Of a stretch of 11,185 nucleotides of DNA, positions 1 through 5,870 are shown one piece after another (position 1 is the stretch's first letter; every line of letters starts with the position of its first letter). Source of the stretch: Acidobacteriota bacterium (GTDB lineage Bacteria; Acidobacteriota; Polarisedimenticolia; J045); NCBI GenBank assembly GCA_027001345.1, contig JALTMS010000455.1, forward strand, positions 1 through 11,185. Direction: 5' to 3'. The position numbers were made by a program, and so were the translations under genes. A model generated the notes under the pieces. That model saw only the letters and a program-made list of their open reading frames with translations, was not told where the DNA came from and made no database searches.

Positions 1-1
1 C

Positions 2-1003
2 ACGCATGCCACTGTGGCCTTCGGAGGCGCCCTGGTGCTCTGGCTGGGCGGCAGCGCGGTGCTGTCCGGAGAGATGACCAAGGGCGACCTGATGGCGTTT
101 TACACGCTGGCAGCGATGCTCTTTCCGCCTCTGCGTCGGCTCGCGAGGACCAACGAGACCTACCAGGCGGCGCGCGTTTCGCTGGACCGGATCCTCGATT
201 TTCTCGAGCGCACGACTCCCTTTCTCGAGGATGTGGGTTCCGTCGATCTGGTCGTCGAACGAGGCGCGGTGCACTTCGAAAACGTGAGTTTCGAATATAT
301 TCCGGGCGAGGCAGCACTTGCGGAAATCGATCTGGAGATCCGCGGGGGCGAGACCGTGGCACTGGTCGGACCCAACGGGGCGGGCAAGACGACCCTCGTG
401 AGCCTGCTCGCGCGCTTCATCGAGCCGACTTCCGGCCGAATTCTGATCGACGGGCAGGACCTGGCGCAGGTCAAGCTTTCTTCACTCAGAGGTCAGCTCG
501 GAATCGTCACCCAGCGCACCTTCCTCTTCTCCGGAACGATCGCCAATAACATCCGCTACGGGCGTCAGGACGCGAGCGACGAGGAAGTGCGCGAAGCGGC
601 CCGGACCGCCAACGCCCTGGATTTCATCGAGTCCTTGCCGGATGGCTTCGACACCGACGTGGGAGAACGGGGCCAGCGGCTTTCCGGCGGTGAGGCACAG
701 CGCATCGCGCTGGCGCGGATGCTGCTGGCGGATCCCCCGATTCTGGTGCTCGACGAGGCAACTTCGGCTGTCGATGCCGAGTCTGAGGAATTGATCCAGC
801 AGGCCGTCGAACGTCTGATGCACGGCCGCACGACCCTGGTCATCGCGCACCGCGGGACGACGATTCGCCGCGCCGACCGGGTGATCGTGCTCGATCGCGG
901 ACGGCTGATCGAAGACGGGTCGCACGAGATGCTGCTCGGCAAGAACGGGGTTTATGCGCGACTGTTCAACGAGCAGATCAATCTCCGCGACAGGGCGAGT
1001 TGA
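2..1003 (+). CDS. ABC exporter, fused membrane-ATPase subunit, C-terminal part (5' end outside window)
   Basis: The reading frame is open to the left edge, so the start and most of the six-helix membrane domain are missing; the GTG at 14 is internal. Counting from that GTG, residues 1-65 are the last membrane helix and linker, and residues 85-329 are a full nucleotide-binding domain. It has Walker A GPNGAGKTT (119-127, bases 368-394), Q-loop VTQRTFLFSGTI (165-176), signature LSGGEAQR (223-230), Walker B ILVLDEATSAVD (243-254) and the H-loop IAHR (277-280). All ATP-binding and hydrolysis residues look intact. The fused layout is that of the MsbA/HlyB-like exporter family, which moves lipids, peptides or drugs across the inner membrane as a homo- or heterodimer. 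The substrate cannot be read from this fragment. It ends 68 nt before the secreted repeat protein, and a role in exporting envelope material would fit but is not shown. Confidence 0.93.
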   Translation, partial: THATVAFGGALVLWLGGSAVLSGEMTKGDLMAFYTLAAMLFPPLRRLARTNETYQAARVSLDRILDFLERTTPFLEDVGSVDLVVERGAVHFENVSFEYIPGEAALAEIDLEIRGGETVALVGPNGAGKTTLVSLLARFIEPTSGRILIDGQDLAQVKLSSLRGQLGIVTQRTFLFSGTIANNIRYGRQDASDEEVREAARTANALDFIESLPDGFDTDVGERGQRLSGGEAQRIALARMLLADPPILVLDEATSAVDAESEELIQQAVERLMHGRTTLVIAHRGTTIRRADRVIVLDRGRLIEDGSHEMLLGKNGVYARLFNEQINLRDRAS

Positions 1004-1005
1004 TG

Positions 1006-1034
1006 GCTTGCGGCCAACGAAGGCGGCCGCAAGC
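1006..1034 (+). terminator. Perfect 10-bp hairpin after the ABC exporter
   Basis: GCTTGCGGCC (1006-1015) and GGCCGCAAGC (1025-1034) are exact reverse complements around a 9-nt loop. The stem starts 2 nt after the ABC stop codon. No T-run follows (the next bases are GGGGGCGCG), so it is not a classical intrinsic terminator. It could be a weak terminator, a pause site or an mRNA-stabilising 3' stem that separates expression of the exporter from the next gene. It also argues against starting the next protein at the overlapping ATG at 1003. Confidence 0.55.
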
Positions 1035-1071
1035 GGGGGCGCGATGCCCTGTTGCGAGCAAGGAGTCCGAA

Positions 1072-3513
1072 GTGTTCAGCAAGACTCGAAAGGTCGGAGG
1101 TCCGCGGGCCACGCTCCTGGCGTCGTCGGTTCTGGCCATCGTGCTGATCGCCCTCCCGCTGTCCACCGCCGCGGTGCTCAGCGGGGTGGTCGTCGACGAG
1201 GCCGGCGCCGGTGTGGGCAACGTGGACATCGACGTGATCGACCAGTGCACCGGCGAGAATCTCTTTCTCGTCAACGACCGCACCGCGGCCGACGGCAGCT
1301 ACGCGGTCGTCGTTCCCAACGGCACCCATGACGTGCACTACACACCACCGTCGGGCAGCACTTTGGCGGGCAACGCACAGCGCGGCGTCGTGGTGACGGG
1401 CGACGTGGATCTCGGCACGACGGTGCTTCACCCGGGTCTGGTGGTCAGTGGAGTGGTCGTTGATTCGGTCGGAACGGGAATCGCTGGCGTCGATCTGCAG
1501 TTCATCGACAGTGCGACGAGAGAAAGGATCTTCGTCAGCAACCGGACGACGGATGCAACCGGCGCCTACTCGGTGCGCATCGCGAGCGGAACCTACGACG
1601 TTCAGTACAAGCCGGCGGCGACGACGACCTTTCTCACGGCGGAGCGGAAGGATCTGGTCGTGCAATCCGATGTGACCGGATTGTCGGACACGCTGCTCAC
1701 TGGCTTGCAGATCTCCGGCACAGTGATCGAGGAAGCGAGCGGATTGCCGGTGCGCAACGTGGATCTCGACGCGATCGATCTGTGTACCGGAAGGAAGGTG
1801 GCCACCGCCCACGACAACACCGATATCAACGGTGTGTTCTCGATCTACGTTCCTTCGGGAACGTACCTGATCACCTTCGACCCGCCGGCTTGTTCGACCC
1901 TCGCCGCCGAGCGGCGCAGCGGGGTGGTCGTCGATGTCGATACGAATCTCGGTGACATCCCGCTTCTCGATGGCGTGCCGGTCACCGGGCGCGTCCTGGA
2001 TCCCGGCGGGCAGCCCGTCGAGCGAGCGCGACTGAAGTTCTACATCGCTGGTGGCGGGGGCCGGCAGGAAGCGGCACGGGATCGCACGGCGATCGATGGG
2101 ACCTTCGAAATCCGCGTTCCTCTGGAGACTTACAACATCAACGTCGAGCCGCCGCAGGGTGCTGATCTGCTGCTCGAGCGGCTGGCGGGAGTCGAGATCA
2201 TCGGTCCGACGGACCTCGGCGACATCACGCTGACGGCGGGCTTTCCGGTCTCCGGACGCCTGGTGGACGAGGGCGGGAACGGAGTCGAAAACGTCAACAT
2301 CAACGCGGTCGAGTCCGCGAGCCGCGCGGTGGTGCGTCTGGCCAACGATTCCAGCGAGCCGGACGGCACCTTCCGGGTCGTGGTTTCCGCTGGAACCTAC
2401 GACTTCCAGTACAAGCCTCCGGCTTGCTCCGGTCTGGCTCCCGATTCCCAGGACAACGTCACGGTCAGTGCGGCCACCACGCTGCCGGACAAGACGCTGG
2501 TCGTCGGCGTGCATGCCATGGGGCGAGTCGTGGACCAGGCTGCCGCAGGCGTGGCGAATGTCGATCTCGACTTCATGATCGCCGGAACCGGAAAGAAGAT
2601 CTATACGCCGAATGACCTCTCCGATGCGGCGGGAAACTACGATGTCCTGCTGCCGCCCGACAGCTACGATATCGACTACATTCCGGCAGCCGGCGTCCCC
2701 CTGCGCCCGGCGCACCGCTACGGCGAGTCGCTGCTCGTCGATCGGACGTTGCCGGACACGGTGCTGCCACCCGGGGTGCTGGTCAGCGGTACGGTCGTCG
2801 ATTCGCGCGATCTGAGTCCCGTCTCGGGTACCAGGGTGGAGTTCTACGCACCGGGGAGCGCGAGCCCGGACTTCACTCCCCACAACCGCACCCATGGGGA
2901 CGGAAGCTACACCGTCTCGGTCGATGCCGGGACATGGGACCTGCTTTACACCCCACCGCCGGGTGATCTCGCTCCGCGCTGGCGGCGAGGCGTCGTGGCG
3001 GATGTCGATATCACGCTTCCCGAGACGCAGCTCCTGCCGCTGACCGTGCCCACGGTCACGTCGATCGTGCCGGGTGCGGGAAGCACCGCCGGCGGACAGG
3101 CCGTGACGATCACCGGCAGCGGTTTCCAACCGGATGCGGTGGCGAAGATCGGCGATGTCACGGCAAGAAGCGTTGTCGTCGTTTCATCGACGGAGATCAC
3201 TGCCACGACTCCACCACACCCCGCCGGACTCTACGACGTGGCGGTGATCAATCCCGGCGATCAGGTCGGCGTGCTGGCAGCGGCCTATTCGTACGACGAG
3301 CCGGCGCTGCCGGTCTCGCTGAGCGTGACGCGCTCGGGGTCGGACATCGTGCTGAGCTGGGCGTCGACGGGGCAGCCGGACTACACCGTGTTCCGCAACA
3401 CGGCCCCCGAGGGGTTCGACGATTCCTCGATTCTCGGCACTGTCACCGCGCTCGAGTTCACCGACACCGGCGCGGCGGATGGAACCGAGGCGTTCTTCTA
3501 CCTCGTGGAGTAG
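1072..3513 (+). CDS. Secreted protein with seven carboxypeptidase-regulatory-like repeats, IPT/TIG and FN3-like domains
   Basis: I place the start at GTG 1072 because AGGAG (1061-1065) lies 6 nt upstream and a clean signal peptide follows: basic MFSKTRKVGGPR, then a hydrophobic stretch 14-31, with cleavage near STA-A. The frame is open back to 1003, but that stretch is a hairpin and has no signal-like character. The mature protein (about 813 residues in all) has seven tandem repeats of 88-90 residues at about 35-122, 123-211, 212-301, 302-390, 391-479, 480-568 and 569-657. Each carries a V-x-G-x-V-V-D start, a central DGxY turn and a GTYDVxYxPP strand. This is the look of carboxypeptidase regulatory-like / prealbumin-like beta-sandwiches. 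An IPT/TIG domain (about 660-742; SIVPGAGSTAGGQAVTITG) and a truncated FN3-like domain (about 746-813, ending FFYLVE) follow. There is no membrane anchor, sorting signal or catalytic domain, so I infer a structural or adhesive surface or periplasmic protein. The barrel gene starts 2 nt after the stop. Confidence 0.9.
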   Translation: MFSKTRKVGGPRATLLASSVLAIVLIALPLSTAAVLSGVVVDEAGAGVGNVDIDVIDQCTGENLFLVNDRTAADGSYAVVVPNGTHDVHYTPPSGSTLAGNAQRGVVVTGDVDLGTTVLHPGLVVSGVVVDSVGTGIAGVDLQFIDSATRERIFVSNRTTDATGAYSVRIASGTYDVQYKPAATTTFLTAERKDLVVQSDVTGLSDTLLTGLQISGTVIEEASGLPVRNVDLDAIDLCTGRKVATAHDNTDINGVFSIYVPSGTYLITFDPPACSTLAAERRSGVVVDVDTNLGDIPLLDGVPVTGRVLDPGGQPVERARLKFYIAGGGGRQEAARDRTAIDGTFEIRVPLETYNINVEPPQGADLLLERLAGVEIIGPTDLGDITLTAGFPVSGRLVDEGGNGVENVNINAVESASRAVVRLANDSSEPDGTFRVVVSAGTYDFQYKPPACSGLAPDSQDNVTVSAATTLPDKTLVVGVHAMGRVVDQAAAGVANVDLDFMIAGTGKKIYTPNDLSDAAGNYDVLLPPDSYDIDYIPAAGVPLRPAHRYGESLLVDRTLPDTVLPPGVLVSGTVVDSRDLSPVSGTRVEFYAPGSASPDFTPHNRTHGDGSYTVSVDAGTWDLLYTPPPGDLAPRWRRGVVADVDITLPETQLLPLTVPTVTSIVPGAGSTAGGQAVTITGSGFQPDAVAKIGDVTARSVVVVSSTEITATTPPHPAGLYDVAVINPGDQVGVLAAAYSYDEPALPVSLSVTRSGSDIVLSWASTGQPDYTVFRNTAPEGFDDSSILGTVTALEFTDTGAADGTEAFFYLVE
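1174..3042 (+). repeat. Seven tandem ~267-bp coding repeats (protein-level)
   Basis: Seven units of 264-270 bp encode the repeats of the secreted protein, beginning near 1174, 1438, 1705, 1975, 2242, 2509 and 2776. They are conserved in protein pattern but well diverged in DNA, so this is an old duplication. Some units share private marks. Repeats 1 and 3 have a D-x-CTG segment (residues 58-61 and 236-240). Repeats 3 and 5 have PPACS (271-275 and 449-453). Repeats 4 and 6 have an IAGxG segment. This suggests unequal duplication of more than one unit type. Confidence 0.8.
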
Positions 3514-3515
3514 CC

Positions 3516-4613
3516 ATGAAGACGATGCCACTGCCATGGATCCTGGTTGTCGGCGCGCTGCTTCCAGCGCTCGCTGGGGATGAGCCGACCGCCCTCGAGC
3601 GAGTGTGGGGCCGGTCGGATCACTTCAAGGTGCGCGTGCAGGTCGAGCAGCGCTACGATGACAACATCCTCCAGCTTTCGCCGGCCACCATCGATGCCTT
3701 CCGCAGGAGACCGGGTTCGTCTCGCTTCAAGATCAAGAGCATCGACGACCGCATCACGCGCTTGAAGCTGAAGCTCTCGTCGAGCTGGCAACTGCTACCG
3801 CGGCGGGAGACGACGTTTCGGTTCTCGTGGCAACGCAACGGTTATCAGCGCAACGACATCAAGGACTACGACGGCCTGACCTTCGGCGTGCGCCAGGAAC
3901 TGACCGCCAGCCGCAAGCACCTGGCGGAAATCCGGATCGATGCGGGTTACGTCAGCGATTTCTATCTCTTCGAGTTGACCGATGACGATGCTTCCTTCGA
4001 CGCGCGCAGGCGGATTCGGCGCTCGGTGACCTATGACGAGTCGAGGCTCTCCCTGCGGCTGGAGAAGACGATCATCGAGGACCGTCTTCGCGTCTCGGTG
4101 GGGCGCGCGTGGTACAAGCGCGACTACAACGAGAACTTCAACGAGCGGGACGGCACCCGACGAGAGAACCTGATTCAGGTCGCGTTCCGCCCGCTGCGGT
4201 GGTCCCGCATGGAGATCGGGGGCCGATACGCCAGCGGCGGCCTGGATGCGACAGGAGATCTTCCCGGAACTCTGATTCCCGACGACGACATCTCCTACGA
4301 TCACCGCGCCGTGGACTGGTTCGGCTCCTTTCCCTGGGGACGCCGGCTCCGCGGCCGTATCGAAGTCAGCCATCGGCTCGAGAAGCGGGTCTATACGACG
4401 AGCAACCGCTTCGACCTCTCTCGCTTCGGGCGTGTCAACGAGCGCCGGCGACTGGTGGTGCGGCTCGTCCAGCGATTGACCCGCAGTCTGGACCTGGCGC
4501 TGACCTGGTCGCGTCGCACCAATGACGCGCGTTTCGCCGCGGGCGTCGCGACGGAGCCCGGTCTGGCGGACTACGAGCAGAATCGCTACTCGGCAAGCCT
4601 GACCCTTCGCTGA
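3516..4613 (+). CDS. Predicted outer-membrane beta-barrel protein
   Basis: The protein has 365 residues. The ATG lies 2 nt after the previous stop, and GGAG (3507-3510) lies inside the end of the upstream gene at 5-nt spacing, so the two genes are very likely translationally coupled. Residues 1-20 form a signal peptide with an ALA-G cleavage site. The rest alternates polar and hydrophobic residues in short stretches (LKLKLSSSW, TTFRFSW, AEIRIDAGY, RLSLRLEK, LRVSVGRAWY, RIEVSHRLE, LDLALTWS, YSASLTLR), separated by charged turns, as expected for a transmembrane barrel. An early RYDDNI motif (46-51) is typical of outer-membrane barrels seen near exopolysaccharide or surface-protein loci. It is rich in Arg and Asp/Glu and has no cysteine. 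I cannot assign a named family. A role as porin-like partner or anchor for the upstream repeat protein is inferred from coupling only. Confidence 0.82.
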   Translation: MKTMPLPWILVVGALLPALAGDEPTALERVWGRSDHFKVRVQVEQRYDDNILQLSPATIDAFRRRPGSSRFKIKSIDDRITRLKLKLSSSWQLLPRRETTFRFSWQRNGYQRNDIKDYDGLTFGVRQELTASRKHLAEIRIDAGYVSDFYLFELTDDDASFDARRRIRRSVTYDESRLSLRLEKTIIEDRLRVSVGRAWYKRDYNENFNERDGTRRENLIQVAFRPLRWSRMEIGGRYASGGLDATGDLPGTLIPDDDISYDHRAVDWFGSFPWGRRLRGRIEVSHRLEKRVYTTSNRFDLSRFGRVNERRRLVVRLVQRLTRSLDLALTWSRRTNDARFAAGVATEPGLADYEQNRYSASLTLR

Positions 4614-4644
4614 TCCTCGCAGCGCCGTGCCGCGGGGCCGACGC

Positions 4645-4679
4645 CGCTTCGGCACTGTCGGAGGACTTCCACCGAAGCG
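4645..4679 (+). terminator. Possible factor-independent stem after the barrel gene
   Basis: CGCTTCGG (4645-4652) pairs exactly with CCGAAGCG (4672-4679) around a 19-nt loop, 31 nt after the barrel stop codon. There is no T-run. A smaller nested GCCG-CTT-CGGC stem (4643-4653) competes with it. It marks the likely end of the surface-protein operon, but termination efficiency cannot be judged. Confidence 0.3.
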
Positions 4680-4741
4680 CTCGTGCGTAGTCTTGGCTTG
4701 TACCCCTTCCGGAGAGAATCGCCGAAAAGTGCTGAGGTGAC

Positions 4742-4753
4742 CCCATCGATGGG
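4742..4753. promoter_or_regulatory. 12-bp perfect palindrome upstream of the nucleotidase gene
   Basis: CCCATCGATGGG is perfectly self-complementary and lies 66 nt before the ATG at 4819. It sits just upstream of a possible -10 hexamer, near where a -35 would fall, so it could be an operator. One copy only, so chance is not excluded. Confidence 0.25.
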
Positions 4754-4774
4754 CCCCGGCTACGGAGCTTCATG

Positions 4775-4780
4775 CATAAT
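4775..4780 (+). promoter_or_regulatory. Candidate -10 element (CATAAT)
   Basis: CATAAT matches TATAAT at five of six positions in an otherwise GC-rich region, 38 nt before the nucleotidase start codon. No good -35 is seen at 16-18 nt upstream, so the promoter call is weak. Confidence 0.25.
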
Positions 4781-4818
4781 CCCCGGCAGCACTCGCGCCG
4801 CTCGACGAGGACTTTCCG

Positions 4819-5817
4819 ATGAACCACCTGTCTTTTCGCAAGCACCGGGCCGAAGCTCACCACGCGGTCGCCGCCCTCGGGCGCGCCGCGCGCTTGTGCC
4901 GTGCGGTCAGCGCGGATCTCAGCGATGCCGGAGCCCGGGCCAAGGATGACCGCTCGCCGGTGACACTGGCCGACTACGGCTCCCAGGCGGTGGTCTGTGC
5001 CGCCCTGGCCGAGGCCTTTCCCGGCGACCCGGTGGTGGCCGAGGAGTCGGCTGCCGCTCTGCGCGAGCAGAGGGCCTCGCCCCTGGCCCGGCGCCTCGAG
5101 GCCCTGGTTGCCACCGAGCTGGGTTCCGACACCCGCCTCGAGCAGGTGCTGGGCTGGATCGACCACGGCAGCGGCCGGGCCACGCCCGCCGGACGCTTCT
5201 GGACTCTCGACCCGATCGACGGCACCAAGGGTTTTCTGCGTGGCGGGCACTACGCCATCGCCCTGGGCCTGATCGAGGAGGGGCAGGTGGTCTTCGCCGC
5301 ACTGGCCTGTCCTCGGCTCGAGGGTACTGCCGGCCCGGGCGCGCTGCTGCTGGCGGCACGCGGCGAGGGCGCCGTCGAGTTGCCGCTCTTCGGCGAGGGG
5401 CCTGCCCGGCCCGTACGGGTCAGCTCCTGCGCGACTCCCGCCGAGGCGCGCCTGTGCGAGAGCGTCGAGCGGGCTCACTCCCATCACGGGCACGCGGCCC
5501 GGGTGGTCGAGATGATGGGCATCGGCGGAGCGAGCGTGCGGATCGACAGTCAGGCCAAGTATGCGGCGGTGGCTCGGGGCGATGCGGAGATCTACCTGCG
5601 TCTGCCCACCCGCGCCGACTACCAGGAGCGCATCTGGGACCATGCGGCGGGCATGCTCGTGGTAGAGGAGGCCGGCGGGCGGGTCAGCGACGTGGCGGGT
5701 CGCCCCCTGGACTTTTCCCGTGGCGCCACCCTTGCCGCCAACCGCGGCGTGGTGGCCACCTGCGGGCCCCTCCACGAGGCCCTGATCGAGACCCTGGGTC
5801 GCGTCCTCGACGACTGA
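4819..5817 (+). CDS. 3'(2'),5'-bisphosphate nucleotidase, HAL2/CysQ-like (inositol monophosphatase superfamily)
   Basis: The 332-residue protein carries every motif of the lithium-sensitive, magnesium-dependent phosphatase superfamily: KDDRSPVTLADYGSQ (42-56, metal-binding D52), VAEES (73-77, E75/E76), the signature LDPIDGTKGF (130-139, D131/D134) and WDHAAGMLVVEEAGG (273-287, D274). The SQAKYAAVARGDAEIYLRLP segment (244-263) is the HAL2 subgroup form. Family members remove the 3' phosphate from 3'-phosphoadenosine 5'-phosphate (PAP) or PAPS, clearing a toxic by-product of sulfate assimilation and sulfotransfer; some also act on inositol phosphates. The start is set by AGGA (4808-4811), 7 nt before the ATG. 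No sulfate-assimilation genes lie next to it in this window, so the physiological link is from family knowledge only. It converges with the GH57 gene across 53 nt. Confidence 0.9.
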   Translation: MNHLSFRKHRAEAHHAVAALGRAARLCRAVSADLSDAGARAKDDRSPVTLADYGSQAVVCAALAEAFPGDPVVAEESAAALREQRASPLARRLEALVATELGSDTRLEQVLGWIDHGSGRATPAGRFWTLDPIDGTKGFLRGGHYAIALGLIEEGQVVFAALACPRLEGTAGPGALLLAARGEGAVELPLFGEGPARPVRVSSCATPAEARLCESVERAHSHHGHAARVVEMMGIGGASVRIDSQAKYAAVARGDAEIYLRLPTRADYQERIWDHAAGMLVVEEAGGRVSDVAGRPLDFSRGATLAANRGVVATCGPLHEALIETLGRVLDD

Positions 5818-5870
5818 CCGGCCCGCGCGAGCCAGGCGACCCCTCTCGCTGGGAAGGCGCCGGACGACTC

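Larger units (their letters stand above)
4614..4818. other. Intergenic region marking a change in base composition
   Basis: This 205-nt stretch holds no convincing gene. It contains a hairpin (4645-4679), a 12-bp palindrome (4742-4753) and a possible -10 element (4775-4780). GC content rises sharply across it, from roughly 55-62% in sampled 60-nt lines to the left to about 75% in lines of the genes to the right. Confidence 0.6.

Noticed and set aside
1000..1071. Earlier start for the repeat protein at TTG 1000 or ATG 1003
   Set aside because: This region encodes an Arg-rich leader overlying a perfect hairpin, with no good ribosome site; GTG 1072 has AGGAG and a proper signal peptide.
1174..3042. 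CRISPR-like or satellite array
   Set aside because: The periodicity is about 267 bp, conserved at protein level only, and lies inside one reading frame with no short identical direct repeats.
952..3129. A 725-codon open frame on the minus strand across the repeat gene
   Set aside because: It is rich in Arg, Asp and His with no domain, and is antisense to a protein with a signal peptide and clear repeats. Long open antisense frames are expected at this GC content.
4683..4949. Small 88-codon plus-strand frame before the nucleotidase
   Set aside because: It overlaps the nucleotidase start in another frame, shows no ribosome site or recognisable motif, and spans the palindrome and -10 candidate.
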